From a virus: 46,417 nucleotides of DNA. The notes below the pieces were generated by a model, which searched no databases, was not told the origin of the DNA, and saw nothing but the letters and a program-made list of their open reading frames with translations. Made by a program: the position numbers and the translations under genes. The stretch lies in the IMG/VR virus record IMGVR_UViG_3300028597_000023, positions 1 through 46,417 of that record; one strand, written 5' to 3'. Shown piece by piece: positions 40,089-46,417 of the stretch (position 1 is the first letter of the stretch; every line of letters starts with the position of its first letter).

Positions 40089-40438
40089 GCACGCTTGAAA
40101 TGTGCAACGATGAAGACTACAAAAATCTGGAAGGGTTGGCGAACGTCGAAGAGAAAATGATTCGGCATATCAACCATACGTTCCTACCTCTGCACCAACT
40201 GGATTACCGCGACACGTCGTTCACTGGTCGTCACCTCACCGTGCTGCAAGCGTTCGTGATTGCAAATGAAATAAACCGTTCCATTTCATTCCTCTCCCAA
40301 CTAATCGGCAGCTTGAATGCTGGCACGGATCAAAAGAAAAATCACACGTTTCAGGTTAAGCACATGCGTGAGTTCATTCAAGAGCGTGCACGCTTCGGGG
40401 AATACTGGGTAAGCGGACGCTTGAACTACAACACATGA
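40085..40438 (+). CDS. Hypothetical protein, 117 aa
   Basis: Not recognised. Helical, with LEMCNDEDYKNLEGLANVEE and a His-containing middle. ATG at 40085 overlaps the primase stop (ATGA), so it is coupled to primase. The bidirectional terminator follows its stop by 11 nt. Confidence 0.75.
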   Translation: MSTLEMCNDEDYKNLEGLANVEEKMIRHINHTFLPLHQLDYRDTSFTGRHLTVLQAFVIANEINRSISFLSQLIGSLNAGTDQKKNHTFQVKHMREFIQERARFGEYWVSGRLNYNT

Positions 40439-40448
40439 TGCAGAAACG

Positions 40449-40490
40449 AAAAAAGGCCCGAATCCTTAATTGGAAACGGGCCTTTTTTTT
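40449..40490. terminator. Bidirectional rho-independent terminator
   Basis: Stem AAAGGCCCG / CGGGCCTTT with T8 on the plus side and an A-run giving T5-6 on the minus side. It separates the convergent primase and 40506-42774 operons. Confidence 0.9.
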
Positions 40491-40505
40491 GGCTCAAAAT
40501 TCGTA

Positions 40506-41150
40506 TCAGTTGCCGGACACGAGGTCAACAATGAACGTCTTGAGCGATGCGTCTTCGACGTGCGAAGCGATGTATTCCAGATCGGAAATTTCCAGCGTAT
40601 GCGCACGCGATTCGATATCGGCCATCAGGTCGGCAACGTCTTCGGTTTGTGCACGCTGCACGATACCGATTGCGAACGGATTCACGTTTTGCAGCGGAGT
40701 CAGATCGGTATCACCGCTGGCGCCTTCACGTGCTTTCATTTCGATCATTTCAGGGCCGTCGTTGTTGGTACGACCGCCGTGTGCGCTGTTGATGTTCAGG
40801 ATGCGCTTCACTTCTTTCTGTGCACGCGGATTCGACGCGATTGCGTTTTGCGCATCTTCCGGGTGAATGATCGAAATTTTGTCAGCAGCATCGAGACGAC
40901 GGAACGCCTGATTTTTCAGCAGGTTTTCTTTGCTGATAAACAGCGACATATCCACCGGAATGAACGTGGACGGAATTACGATAACGGTCATACCACCGTC
41001 GTCGGATTTCACGTTGAGGTTGATATTACCGGCGACCAGTTTCGGGTCTTCCTGTACGCGGTTCATGATGAACAGGTGCGGGCTTGGATCGGCCAGCGCT
41101 TCCATCACAGTCATACGACGCATCAGAGCAGCATTTTTACGAGGTAGCAT
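40506..41150 (-). CDS. Hypothetical protein, 214 aa
   Basis: Not recognised. N-terminal MLPRKNAALMRRMTVMEALA, then GGMTVIVIPSTFIPVDMSL (beta), and a helical acidic end. No motif. ATG at 41150 has GGAG eight nt upstream, within the previous stop. Confidence 0.75.
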   Translation of the reverse strand: MLPRKNAALMRRMTVMEALADPSPHLFIMNRVQEDPKLVAGNINLNVKSDDGGMTVIVIPSTFIPVDMSLFISKENLLKNQAFRRLDAADKISIIHPEDAQNAIASNPRAQKEVKRILNINSAHGGRTNNDGPEMIEMKAREGASGDTDLTPLQNVNPFAIGIVQRAQTEDVADLMADIESRAHTLEISDLEYIASHVEDASLKTFIVDLVSGN

Positions 41151-41153
41151 GGG

Positions 41154-41687
41154 TTACACTCCACTAGGGTAGGATTGTTCAAGTTCTTTATCGGTCACGT
41201 CGAAAAGCACGTGAATTTTCGGGTTGTTGAATCGCTTCATGAATTTTTTGCTGAACAAGTATTCCACCATCCACGACTCTAGCCCCAAATCAGGGTCATG
41301 GAATAGCGGGTGTTTCAACACTTTGTTCATGACAGGCGTTTCGGTGGGGAAAATGTCGTCGTTCATTTCTTCGCGACAAATCCGTGCAGCTTGATACAGC
41401 GCGAGGATCGCGGTTACTGCATCTTGTGCTTCACGGCGTAGAACAAAAACTTCACGCTTCGAGCAATCCGGTAGTTTCAGAAACCGTAACTCTGCGTCAG
41501 TAGCGCCTTTGTCCGAGGAAGAGAACACCGTATCAATCGCCATGCATTTATGCTTGGTTTTTTCCGTGAAGTATTTGCAACTTTCTACACGGCACGATGA
41601 TTTAAATCGGTAGTCGTCAACCAACGGACACTGCTGGCATTTGTTCAAACCTGTACCTGCATATATTCTGATTCGGCCAAGGTGCAA
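41154..41687 (-). CDS. Cys-rich hypothetical protein, 177 aa
   Basis: Function unknown. About eight Cys lie in residues 17-75, with C17/C20 (KCQQCPLVDD), C32, C37, C48 and C75 as likely metal ligands. The rest is mixed with a C-terminal Lys/Arg-rich part. ATG at 41687 gives a 43-nt overlap with the previous gene; a TTG at 41648 overlapping the stop by four nt is the alternative and would still keep the Cys. Confidence 0.7.
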   Translation of the reverse strand: MHLGRIRIYAGTGLNKCQQCPLVDDYRFKSSCRVESCKYFTEKTKHKCMAIDTVFSSSDKGATDAELRFLKLPDCSKREVFVLRREAQDAVTAILALYQAARICREEMNDDIFPTETPVMNKVLKHPLFHDPDLGLESWMVEYLFSKKFMKRFNNPKIHVLFDVTDKELEQSYPSGV

Positions 41688-42079
41688 TCGTACATCAGCT
41701 TCACGACCGGGACTTCGTGATTGGCAAATGCAGCGTAGCCGTTACCACTAAATTGGAATTGCAAATCTCGCAAAATCCGACGCGAAGCCAAACGCCCTAC
41801 CGCATCCCACGTTTCAATAATCAATTCGTCGGGAACGGCGGTTGCTTCGGCTAAACGCGCAAGGTCTGCAATGTTCATCAAAGTTTCTGTAACGCCGATA
41901 GTCAAAGCAAACTGACGTTGCCGCTCAATGTTACGCTTTGCCAAATCCAAAGAGAAATAGCGAGCGTTGTTTTGAATGGCTTTCGTCCACGCTGGATCGG
42001 AACTGCGAACGGTAAATGCGGAACGATCAAGGTCAGTTTTGACCATGGAACCGCCCCGGCTTTGCACAATGTTTGTCAT
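41645..42079 (-). CDS. Hypothetical protein, 144 aa
   Basis: Not recognised. N-terminal MTNIVQSRGGSMVKTDLDRS, then helical (LAKRNIERQRQFALTIGVTE). ATG at 42079 has GAGG nine nt upstream; the frame extends to 42094. Sits between the resolvase gene and the Cys-rich one. Confidence 0.7.
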   Translation of the reverse strand: MTNIVQSRGGSMVKTDLDRSAFTVRSSDPAWTKAIQNNARYFSLDLAKRNIERQRQFALTIGVTETLMNIADLARLAEATAVPDELIIETWDAVGRLASRRILRDLQFQFSGNGYAAFANHEVPVVKLMYDCTLAESEYMQVQV

Positions 42080-42129
42080 GGTGGGCATCCTCAAAAGATA
42101 CTGTAAGTTGCCCTGTTTATTTACATTTT

Positions 42130-42774
42130 TTACAAAGTTGGGGCGTTTGCCAAAACATTAAAAAGCCTTTCTTCGTCGCGATAACTTTCAACGAAATCGT
42201 ATGGCGGAACACCCAAAACTTTTGCGGCGTGGTAAAGGGCAATGAGGAAACTGTCTATCTGGTGAATTACAATTCCCATACCTTTGTATTTTTGTTTCAA
42301 GTCTTCATACATCGACTTCAAATCAGCCTGCGTACGGTTGAAAGCGTTTTTCCACGTTGCAGCGGTGTAGTATTCGATTGGCGTATCAGGATGAATCATC
42401 ATCATAACGCCCAACATCATCGAAATGGCTTCAACAGTGGAACCAGTGGAACCACCGGGCCGCGACTGATAACGTTCTGCGGCAATGTGATCGGCTGGCG
42501 GCAATGCTTTGTATTCGTCAACAAACAAAGCGCATTCGTTTTGTGCAACCTTCACGTCGTGAATCAGGCATTCCATCATTTTGGAACCGATTACACGGAA
42601 TTTCAATCGACCATCGCGTACCCATGCTTCGATTTGGGTTACGGCGTAATTCTTTGTTCCCATATCCTGACCGGTAACAATGATCGAATCGGGGAATTTG
42701 CGTTTCAGCTTCTTGCGTTTGAATTCGAGTTGTGGCGCTTGCACCTTTGTTTCTTTCTTTTTGCGGCGTGCCAT
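42130..42774 (-). CDS. RuvC-like Holliday junction resolvase, 214 aa
   Basis: Resolves recombination junctions or debranches DNA before packaging. RNase H-like fold: D37 in VTGQDMGTKNYAV, acidic centre, E100 in AAERYQSRPGGSTGS, and HQIDSFLIALYHA at 171-183 with D174 and H171 in the last catalytic position, as in RuvC and related phage/poxvirus resolvases. YYTAATWKNAFN precedes a basic DNA-binding helix. Lys/Arg-rich N-terminus. ATG at 42774 has AGGAG upstream. The sequence after the stop has AATGTAAAT, a loose octamer variant, before the next gene. Confidence 0.85.
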   Translation of the reverse strand: MARRKKKETKVQAPQLEFKRKKLKRKFPDSIIVTGQDMGTKNYAVTQIEAWVRDGRLKFRVIGSKMMECLIHDVKVAQNECALFVDEYKALPPADHIAAERYQSRPGGSTGSTVEAISMMLGVMMMIHPDTPIEYYTAATWKNAFNRTQADLKSMYEDLKQKYKGMGIVIHQIDSFLIALYHAAKVLGVPPYDFVESYRDEERLFNVLANAPTL

Positions 42775-42858
42775 GGGTTGAACTCCTGTCCGTATACTAC
42801 TTAATTACAATCCGCATTCTCAGTTTTCCCCGCGTAATTTAAAAGGAACGGAGGACAC
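42775..42858. promoter_or_regulatory. Divergent intergenic region of resolvase and 361-aa gene
   Basis: 84 nt, AT-rich centre (ATACTACTTAATTAC). A TATACT at 42797 could be a -10 for the plus strand but no good -35 lies 17 nt before it. The GGAGG for the plus gene is present. No octamer motif. Confidence 0.4.
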
Positions 42859-43944
42859 ATGACTATTAAACGCGGCCCAAGAAACAACCCGCGCAAGAAT
42901 GCGCGAAACATCACGCACAAACAGGCCCAAGCCCGGTTAACTGAAACCGTTGTGGCCTTTAACAATCAAGTGCAAAACTCTTTGGCCGTCGATGCGGTCA
43001 AGGTCACGCTGTATCAGGTAAACCGTTTGATCGGACGGCCATGCACTTGCTGTATGACCAATGTGCCGCGTGCACCCGGTTCGAATATGGCACCGGTTAT
43101 TCCTGATGCAGATCGCTCCAACGAAGGTTTTGAATTGGATTTGCAAGACGACGATATTTTCGGTTCGTCTCTTTCCGACAAAATCATGAATGACGATGTA
43201 ATCAATGTCAGCGGCGGAATGGATGACGGCCTTATGGGCATTTCCGAACCGGACGATGACATTTACGATGATGCCCTAATGCAAGGCAGCGTAAACTGCG
43301 GCATTTGCTATCGAACTTTGCGCCAGCCCGGATACAAAGCGTACGGCATGCAGCGCACGATGTTTACCAATTACGATATGGAAAACGTCAGCGGCTACAC
43401 AGTCGATTCCACCAGCGCCCCGCATGCATTTGTGCAGGAACGTGGTGACGGTTTCGTATCGTTCCAATTGGTTGTGCCTCGTTATTTCAAAGCCGTCACA
43501 TTCAGCGTGCGTGAAGATTTGAAAGTTCTGCATGATCGCCCACTGAATGACGAAAACAACGAACTGAAAATTGATGAGTTGCGTAGGTACGCCGGTCGCA
43601 CGATGGAATTCCGTGTGAAGGCCCCACGTTTTACCCACGTGATTTTCGAATTCGATTTGGGTATCGAACGTTTGAATGCAAACATCGGCGGTGAAAACAC
43701 CGTGCTCAACTACGACCGTTTGCAAACGATGGCAGACATTCCAATTGTTTTGGGGCCGGAAGTGCAAGACGTAAACGAGGGCGACATTGTTGCCATTCCC
43801 GAACGTCGGCTCTTTCTGAAAATCCACGACAAGGAACGAAAAATCACTGCTGACCAACGCCGTTTGGAATGGGTTTGTAATGCCCGCGTTCTACAGCCAA
43901 CCGAACCACTGATTCACATTGCCCGAGGGTATCGCCTGCGATGA
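42859..43944 (+). CDS. Hypothetical Cys-pair protein, 361 aa
   Basis: Function unknown; a virion protein is possible but not supported by motif. Basic N-terminus, C62/C64/C65 (PCTCCM), an acidic insert (~85-140, ELDLQDDDIFG and DDDIYDDALM), then C147/C150 (NCGICY). The two Cys groups may form one zinc site split by the acidic insert. The C-terminal ~180 residues are beta-rich (FVSFQLVVPRYFKAVTF). ATG at 42859 has GGAGG upstream. First gene of a coupled plus-strand operon. Confidence 0.75.
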   Translation: MTIKRGPRNNPRKNARNITHKQAQARLTETVVAFNNQVQNSLAVDAVKVTLYQVNRLIGRPCTCCMTNVPRAPGSNMAPVIPDADRSNEGFELDLQDDDIFGSSLSDKIMNDDVINVSGGMDDGLMGISEPDDDIYDDALMQGSVNCGICYRTLRQPGYKAYGMQRTMFTNYDMENVSGYTVDSTSAPHAFVQERGDGFVSFQLVVPRYFKAVTFSVREDLKVLHDRPLNDENNELKIDELRRYAGRTMEFRVKAPRFTHVIFEFDLGIERLNANIGGENTVLNYDRLQTMADIPIVLGPEVQDVNEGDIVAIPERRLFLKIHDKERKITADQRRLEWVCNARVLQPTEPLIHIARGYRLR

Positions 43945-44423
43945 AAATTCAACGCCTGTATCTGCACGACGACAATGCAGAAACCGTAATCACTGACACA
44001 CTGATTTCCACACGCAAAGACGAAGCGGTAAACGTCGTACGCGGTCATACCGTTGGCGAAATCACCAACGTTGCAAAAGGTTGGCTGGATGAGGAATTGC
44101 AAATTGCACTCGTGGCCGCAACTGCAACCGTATGCAGTGCAATCAAATCTGAAATTCTGAAACTGCCGTCGATGAGTTCGTGGATTGGCGCAGAAGATTT
44201 GGTCAAAGTCGCGATGGCTTCAAAAGTTTTGTACGTTTATCTGGATCGTCCGTGCGAAGGCAAGGTCAGTTTGATGCCTGTCGATTTGCAATATTGGGCG
44301 TCCGCAATTAACAGCGCACAAGACTGGTTCGAAATTGGCGAGCCGTGGTTTACGTCCGGTGGCTACGAAGGCTGCACGCTGCAAATGAATTACAAACTAC
44401 TCAAAAACGAAGCGGAGATTTGA
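43941..44423 (+). CDS. Hypothetical protein, 160 aa
   Basis: Not recognised. Starts MKIQRLYLHDDNAETVITDT; beta, then helical (LQIALVAATATVCSAIKSEI). ATG overlaps the previous stop (ATGA). No motif. Confidence 0.75.
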   Translation: MKIQRLYLHDDNAETVITDTLISTRKDEAVNVVRGHTVGEITNVAKGWLDEELQIALVAATATVCSAIKSEILKLPSMSSWIGAEDLVKVAMASKVLYVYLDRPCEGKVSLMPVDLQYWASAINSAQDWFEIGEPWFTSGGYEGCTLQMNYKLLKNEAEI

Positions 44424-44425
44424 AC

Positions 44426-44992
44426 ATGCAATTGCCTCAATGGACTTCACACAAAACCGTCGAAGGTTTCAAGATCGCAAACATCGTTGCACAGCCACGC
44501 GGCACCGCCGATGGTAATGTGCTGGAACCGCAAGAAGTAAAAGTGCCACGCTCGGACGGCAGAGTCGATATCATGTTTTCCGCGATGCACACGGAATATG
44601 TTTTGACTGACGAAACCGGCGAATTCAGCGCTGTTGTTTCTGACGGCTACATGGAAAAACATGGCCCATATCTTGATGGCTACTACGTGCGCTACAGCAA
44701 CGGCTACGAATCTTTTTCGCCTGCCGATGCATTCGAAGACGGCCACGTACAAAAAGGCAAACGTCGTGTGCTGCATATTCTGGTTGATGAAAATATTCAG
44801 CCAACCATGGACGACATGACAGCGCTTGTGCAAATGTTCAACGCGGCAGTAACCGAACCTGTTGGCGCTGTGATTGCCACACTGGAATCGGTAGACGCGG
44901 AACTGGTTGACGTACAAGACGGCCCGGATGTGGAATTGGTAACGGTGTACGTTTCTGATTTCAGCCGTGAAGAGGAAGAGGGCGAGCAATGA
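44426..44992 (+). CDS. Hypothetical protein, 188 aa
   Basis: Not recognised. Starts MQLPQWTSHKTVEGFKIANI; aromatic and Gly-rich middle (GYYVRYSNGYESFSPADAF), an acidic C-terminus (REEEEGEQ). ATG at 44426 has GGAG eight nt upstream, two nt after the previous stop. Confidence 0.75.
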   Translation: MQLPQWTSHKTVEGFKIANIVAQPRGTADGNVLEPQEVKVPRSDGRVDIMFSAMHTEYVLTDETGEFSAVVSDGYMEKHGPYLDGYYVRYSNGYESFSPADAFEDGHVQKGKRRVLHILVDENIQPTMDDMTALVQMFNAAVTEPVGAVIATLESVDAELVDVQDGPDVELVTVYVSDFSREEEEGEQ

Positions 44993-45735
44993 GAGAATTA
45001 ACAATTGCGGCCAACATGATTGCACTGGCGCGCAACCGTAAAGGAGACGGCAAACGTTCTGCAATGTTGCGGATGATTATGCCTTTCCTGAGCCGCGACA
45101 CTGGTGACAAACTGGCCGACGCAATCGCACGCAAAGACAGCAAACACTTTGCAACCGAATGGGACAAAGTGAAAAAAGAAATCACTGCACGTCTCGCAAT
45201 TCACCACAAGAAAAAACAAGCGCACACGCAACACGCCAAGCACACTAAACACGGCCACCACGCTACGGCTGCGGATGTTTCGACATTCGTGCGCGACGAT
45301 GGCACCAGCGTTTGCGTTCGCACGTACGGCGCCCCTGAAAAAATCCGTATCAACATTAACGGCAATGACGTTTTTGAAGGTGCGGCACCGGCTGAAACTG
45401 CTACGCCACTTGAACAACCGGTTGGCGCCGTAGTCGTACCGAAGGAAGAGGCTTGCACAAATCCAATTCCAGCACCGACTGCAAATATCAATATTGATTC
45501 CGGGCAAACCGGTTGCAATTATTCGATTACCGATCCACAAATTGTTGAAATGATTAAGCTGGTTTGCGAACGTCTTTTGATGGATGCTGACCCGTGCCCT
45601 ATTCCGGCAAATCGTTGCGACAAACATCAGTGGGTTGATTGCCGCGAATGCATTAAAAACGTACCAAAACCATTCGACCCAAATGCCGATATTCTCGAAC
45701 TGTTTGATAAGCTCGTTACCTGTCGGTCGTTCTGA
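44989..45735 (+). CDS. Hypothetical Cys/His-rich-ended protein, 248 aa
   Basis: Function unknown. A basic helical N-terminus with His/Lys (HHKKKQAHTQHAKHTKHGHH), a Pro/Ala middle, and a C-terminal cluster (CPIPANRCDKHQWVDCREC) with four Cys and one His that could bind zinc. ATG overlaps the previous stop (ATGA). A terminator follows. Confidence 0.75.
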   Translation: MRELTIAANMIALARNRKGDGKRSAMLRMIMPFLSRDTGDKLADAIARKDSKHFATEWDKVKKEITARLAIHHKKKQAHTQHAKHTKHGHHATAADVSTFVRDDGTSVCVRTYGAPEKIRININGNDVFEGAAPAETATPLEQPVGAVVVPKEEACTNPIPAPTANINIDSGQTGCNYSITDPQIVEMIKLVCERLLMDADPCPIPANRCDKHQWVDCRECIKNVPKPFDPNADILELFDKLVTCRSF

Positions 45736-45751
45736 GTCGTGTTGCACAAAG

Positions 45752-45776
45752 AGGGAGGCTTCGGCCTCCTTTTTTA
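45752..45776 (+). terminator. Rho-independent terminator after the 248-aa gene
   Basis: Stem GAGGC-TTCG-GCCTC extended by GG/CC with T6 after it: stable UUCG-type tetraloop, a strong terminator. Confidence 0.9.
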
Positions 45777-45803
45777 TTACTTTTTTTTCAAATAGGTATT
45801 CAA

Positions 45804-45908
45804 ATGTTTAATCGTTATACAATCGTCATTTGCATACTAGCGTTCCTGAGCCTCTGTATCACTGTGAGAGTGCTGTACACGGTGTTTCATCAAGCAGGCT
45901 ACTTTTAG
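45804..45908 (+). CDS. Small single-pass membrane peptide, 34 aa
   Basis: Starts MFNRYTIVICILAFLSLCIT; residues ~6-27 form one hydrophobic helix. AGG lies seven nt before the ATG. Small membrane peptides of phages include lysis, superinfection-exclusion and defence-inhibiting proteins; this one cannot be assigned. It follows a terminator, so it needs its own promoter, which I could not identify. Confidence 0.55.
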   Translation: MFNRYTIVICILAFLSLCITVRVLYTVFHQAGYF

Positions 45909-45991
45909 TTCTTTTGAAAAAGTATTCGAATATTTCCATTCTTTTGCGCAAACAGGGTTCCAAAACAGGACTAAATATCGACTAAAACTAA

Positions 45992-45999
45992 ACTGTAAA
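45992..45999 (+). promoter_or_regulatory. ACTGTAAA motif in the right-end region
   Basis: Plus strand CTAAACTGTAAACTATTG, in the region with no clear gene; would drive the candidate frame at 46005 or 46029. Confidence 0.45.
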
Positions 46000-46004
46000 C
46001 TATT

Positions 46005-46417
46005 GTGTGGAAGGGAACCGGATTAGTTGTGAGAGACAGAACGGAACGTTTGGAACGTCGAGCTTACGGCGAGCAATTGGAATTGGGATTGATTGTGGAT
46101 TTGAACGGATTGTTTGATGCGCAGAGTTCGCTAAAGCGAAGCGAAAGCGCAGACGTAGGAAGCGAAGCGGACTACGGCTGTGTTCCGAAGGAACAGAATT
46201 CGCTACAAGATGACAAGCCCCCAACAAGCAAAACAAACGAAGTGCGTTGCGAAGTGGCCGGGCAGTTACGTGCAAGCGAAAGATTTTCTAAGGATAGCTC
46301 TGTCTGCGTTTTGCGTGTTTTAACAAACACCAAACAGACCATCGAATCATTGAGCAGCACTGCAACCCTTCGCAGGCTCAAGGTTGACAGCGCCAAAGGC
46401 GCCCCATCCCCCTATTC
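46005..46417 (+). CDS. Candidate open frame running off the right edge
   Basis: From GTG at 46005 (or 46029) no stop occurs before the window end (>137 codons). The product is polar (RDRTERLERRAYGEQLELGL) and its codon use (many AGA, CGA, TTG, GGA) differs from the neighbours. No ribosome binding site or motif supports it, and the DNA has several short palindromes (TGTTCC-GAA-GGAACA, GCGCC-AAA-GGCGC). It may be non-coding or recently acquired. Between 45909 and 46004 I see nothing but the octamer. Confidence 0.3.
   Translation, partial: MWKGTGLVVRDRTERLERRAYGEQLELGLIVDLNGLFDAQSSLKRSESADVGSEADYGCVPKEQNSLQDDKPPTSKTNEVRCEVAGQLRASERFSKDSSVCVLRVLTNTKQTIESLSSTATLRRLKVDSAKGAPSPY

Noticed and set aside
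46000-46275. 91-codon minus-strand frame at the right end
   Set aside because: Basic, Arg/Leu/Pro-rich product without ribosome binding site; overlaps the better plus-strand frame.

Overview
The window looks like the replication, recombination and early/middle region of a large (jumbo-type) tailed phage. Evidence: a near-continuous array of short, tightly packed or overlapping genes; a phage-style replisome kit (DnaB-like helicase, CHC2/TOPRIM primase, RecA/UvsX-like recombinase, ssDNA-binding protein, 5' nuclease, two-subunit type II topoisomerase, RuvC-like resolvase, Cas4/RecB-like nuclease); two sigma-like proteins; and many unrecognised small proteins. No rRNA, tRNA, core RNA polymerase, capsid, portal or terminase gene was recognised. 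A PL7 alginate lyase suggests an alginate-producing host, most likely Pseudomonas or a relative. This host call is inference, and the phage itself is not identified.

Layout. 1-38989 is almost all minus strand. 1-5306 holds the helicase (cut by the window edge), a sigma-like protein, an HNH nuclease and unknowns. 5514-5715 is a promoter/leader region. 5716-10829 holds the recombinase, the ssDNA-binding protein with a very long charged tail, and a second sigma-like protein. 10855-18952 is a run of small coupled genes with accessory functions: Tad2/DUF2829 (possible anti-Thoeris), DUF1289, YqeY-like, PL7 alginate lyase, SWIM zinc finger and a possible methyltransferase remnant. 19005-28969 is rich in low-complexity proteins, some lysine/alanine rich and some almost pure Asp/Glu, with a repeat-built 582-residue protein and a possible inactivated ligase-like protein. 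29028-38989 holds the 5' nuclease, both topoisomerase subunits and the PD-(D/E)XK nuclease. At 38990-39056 transcription diverges to the plus-strand primase operon (39057-40438), which meets a minus-strand operon (40506-42774, with the resolvase) at a bidirectional terminator. A second divergent point (42775-42858) starts a plus-strand operon of four genes, then a terminator, a 34-residue membrane peptide and a poorly understood end region.

Regulation. Two signals stand out. First, three sigma70-like promoters (at 5628, 27269 and 27457) are each followed after 32-34 nt by the same 24-nt leader ending in a ribosome binding site. Second, the octamer ACTGTAAA occurs 18 times, always in the sense direction of the surrounding genes. 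About half the copies lie 27-54 nt (some further) before start codons and half lie inside genes. It looks like a phage-specific promoter or RNA element and may be read by one of the sigma-like proteins.
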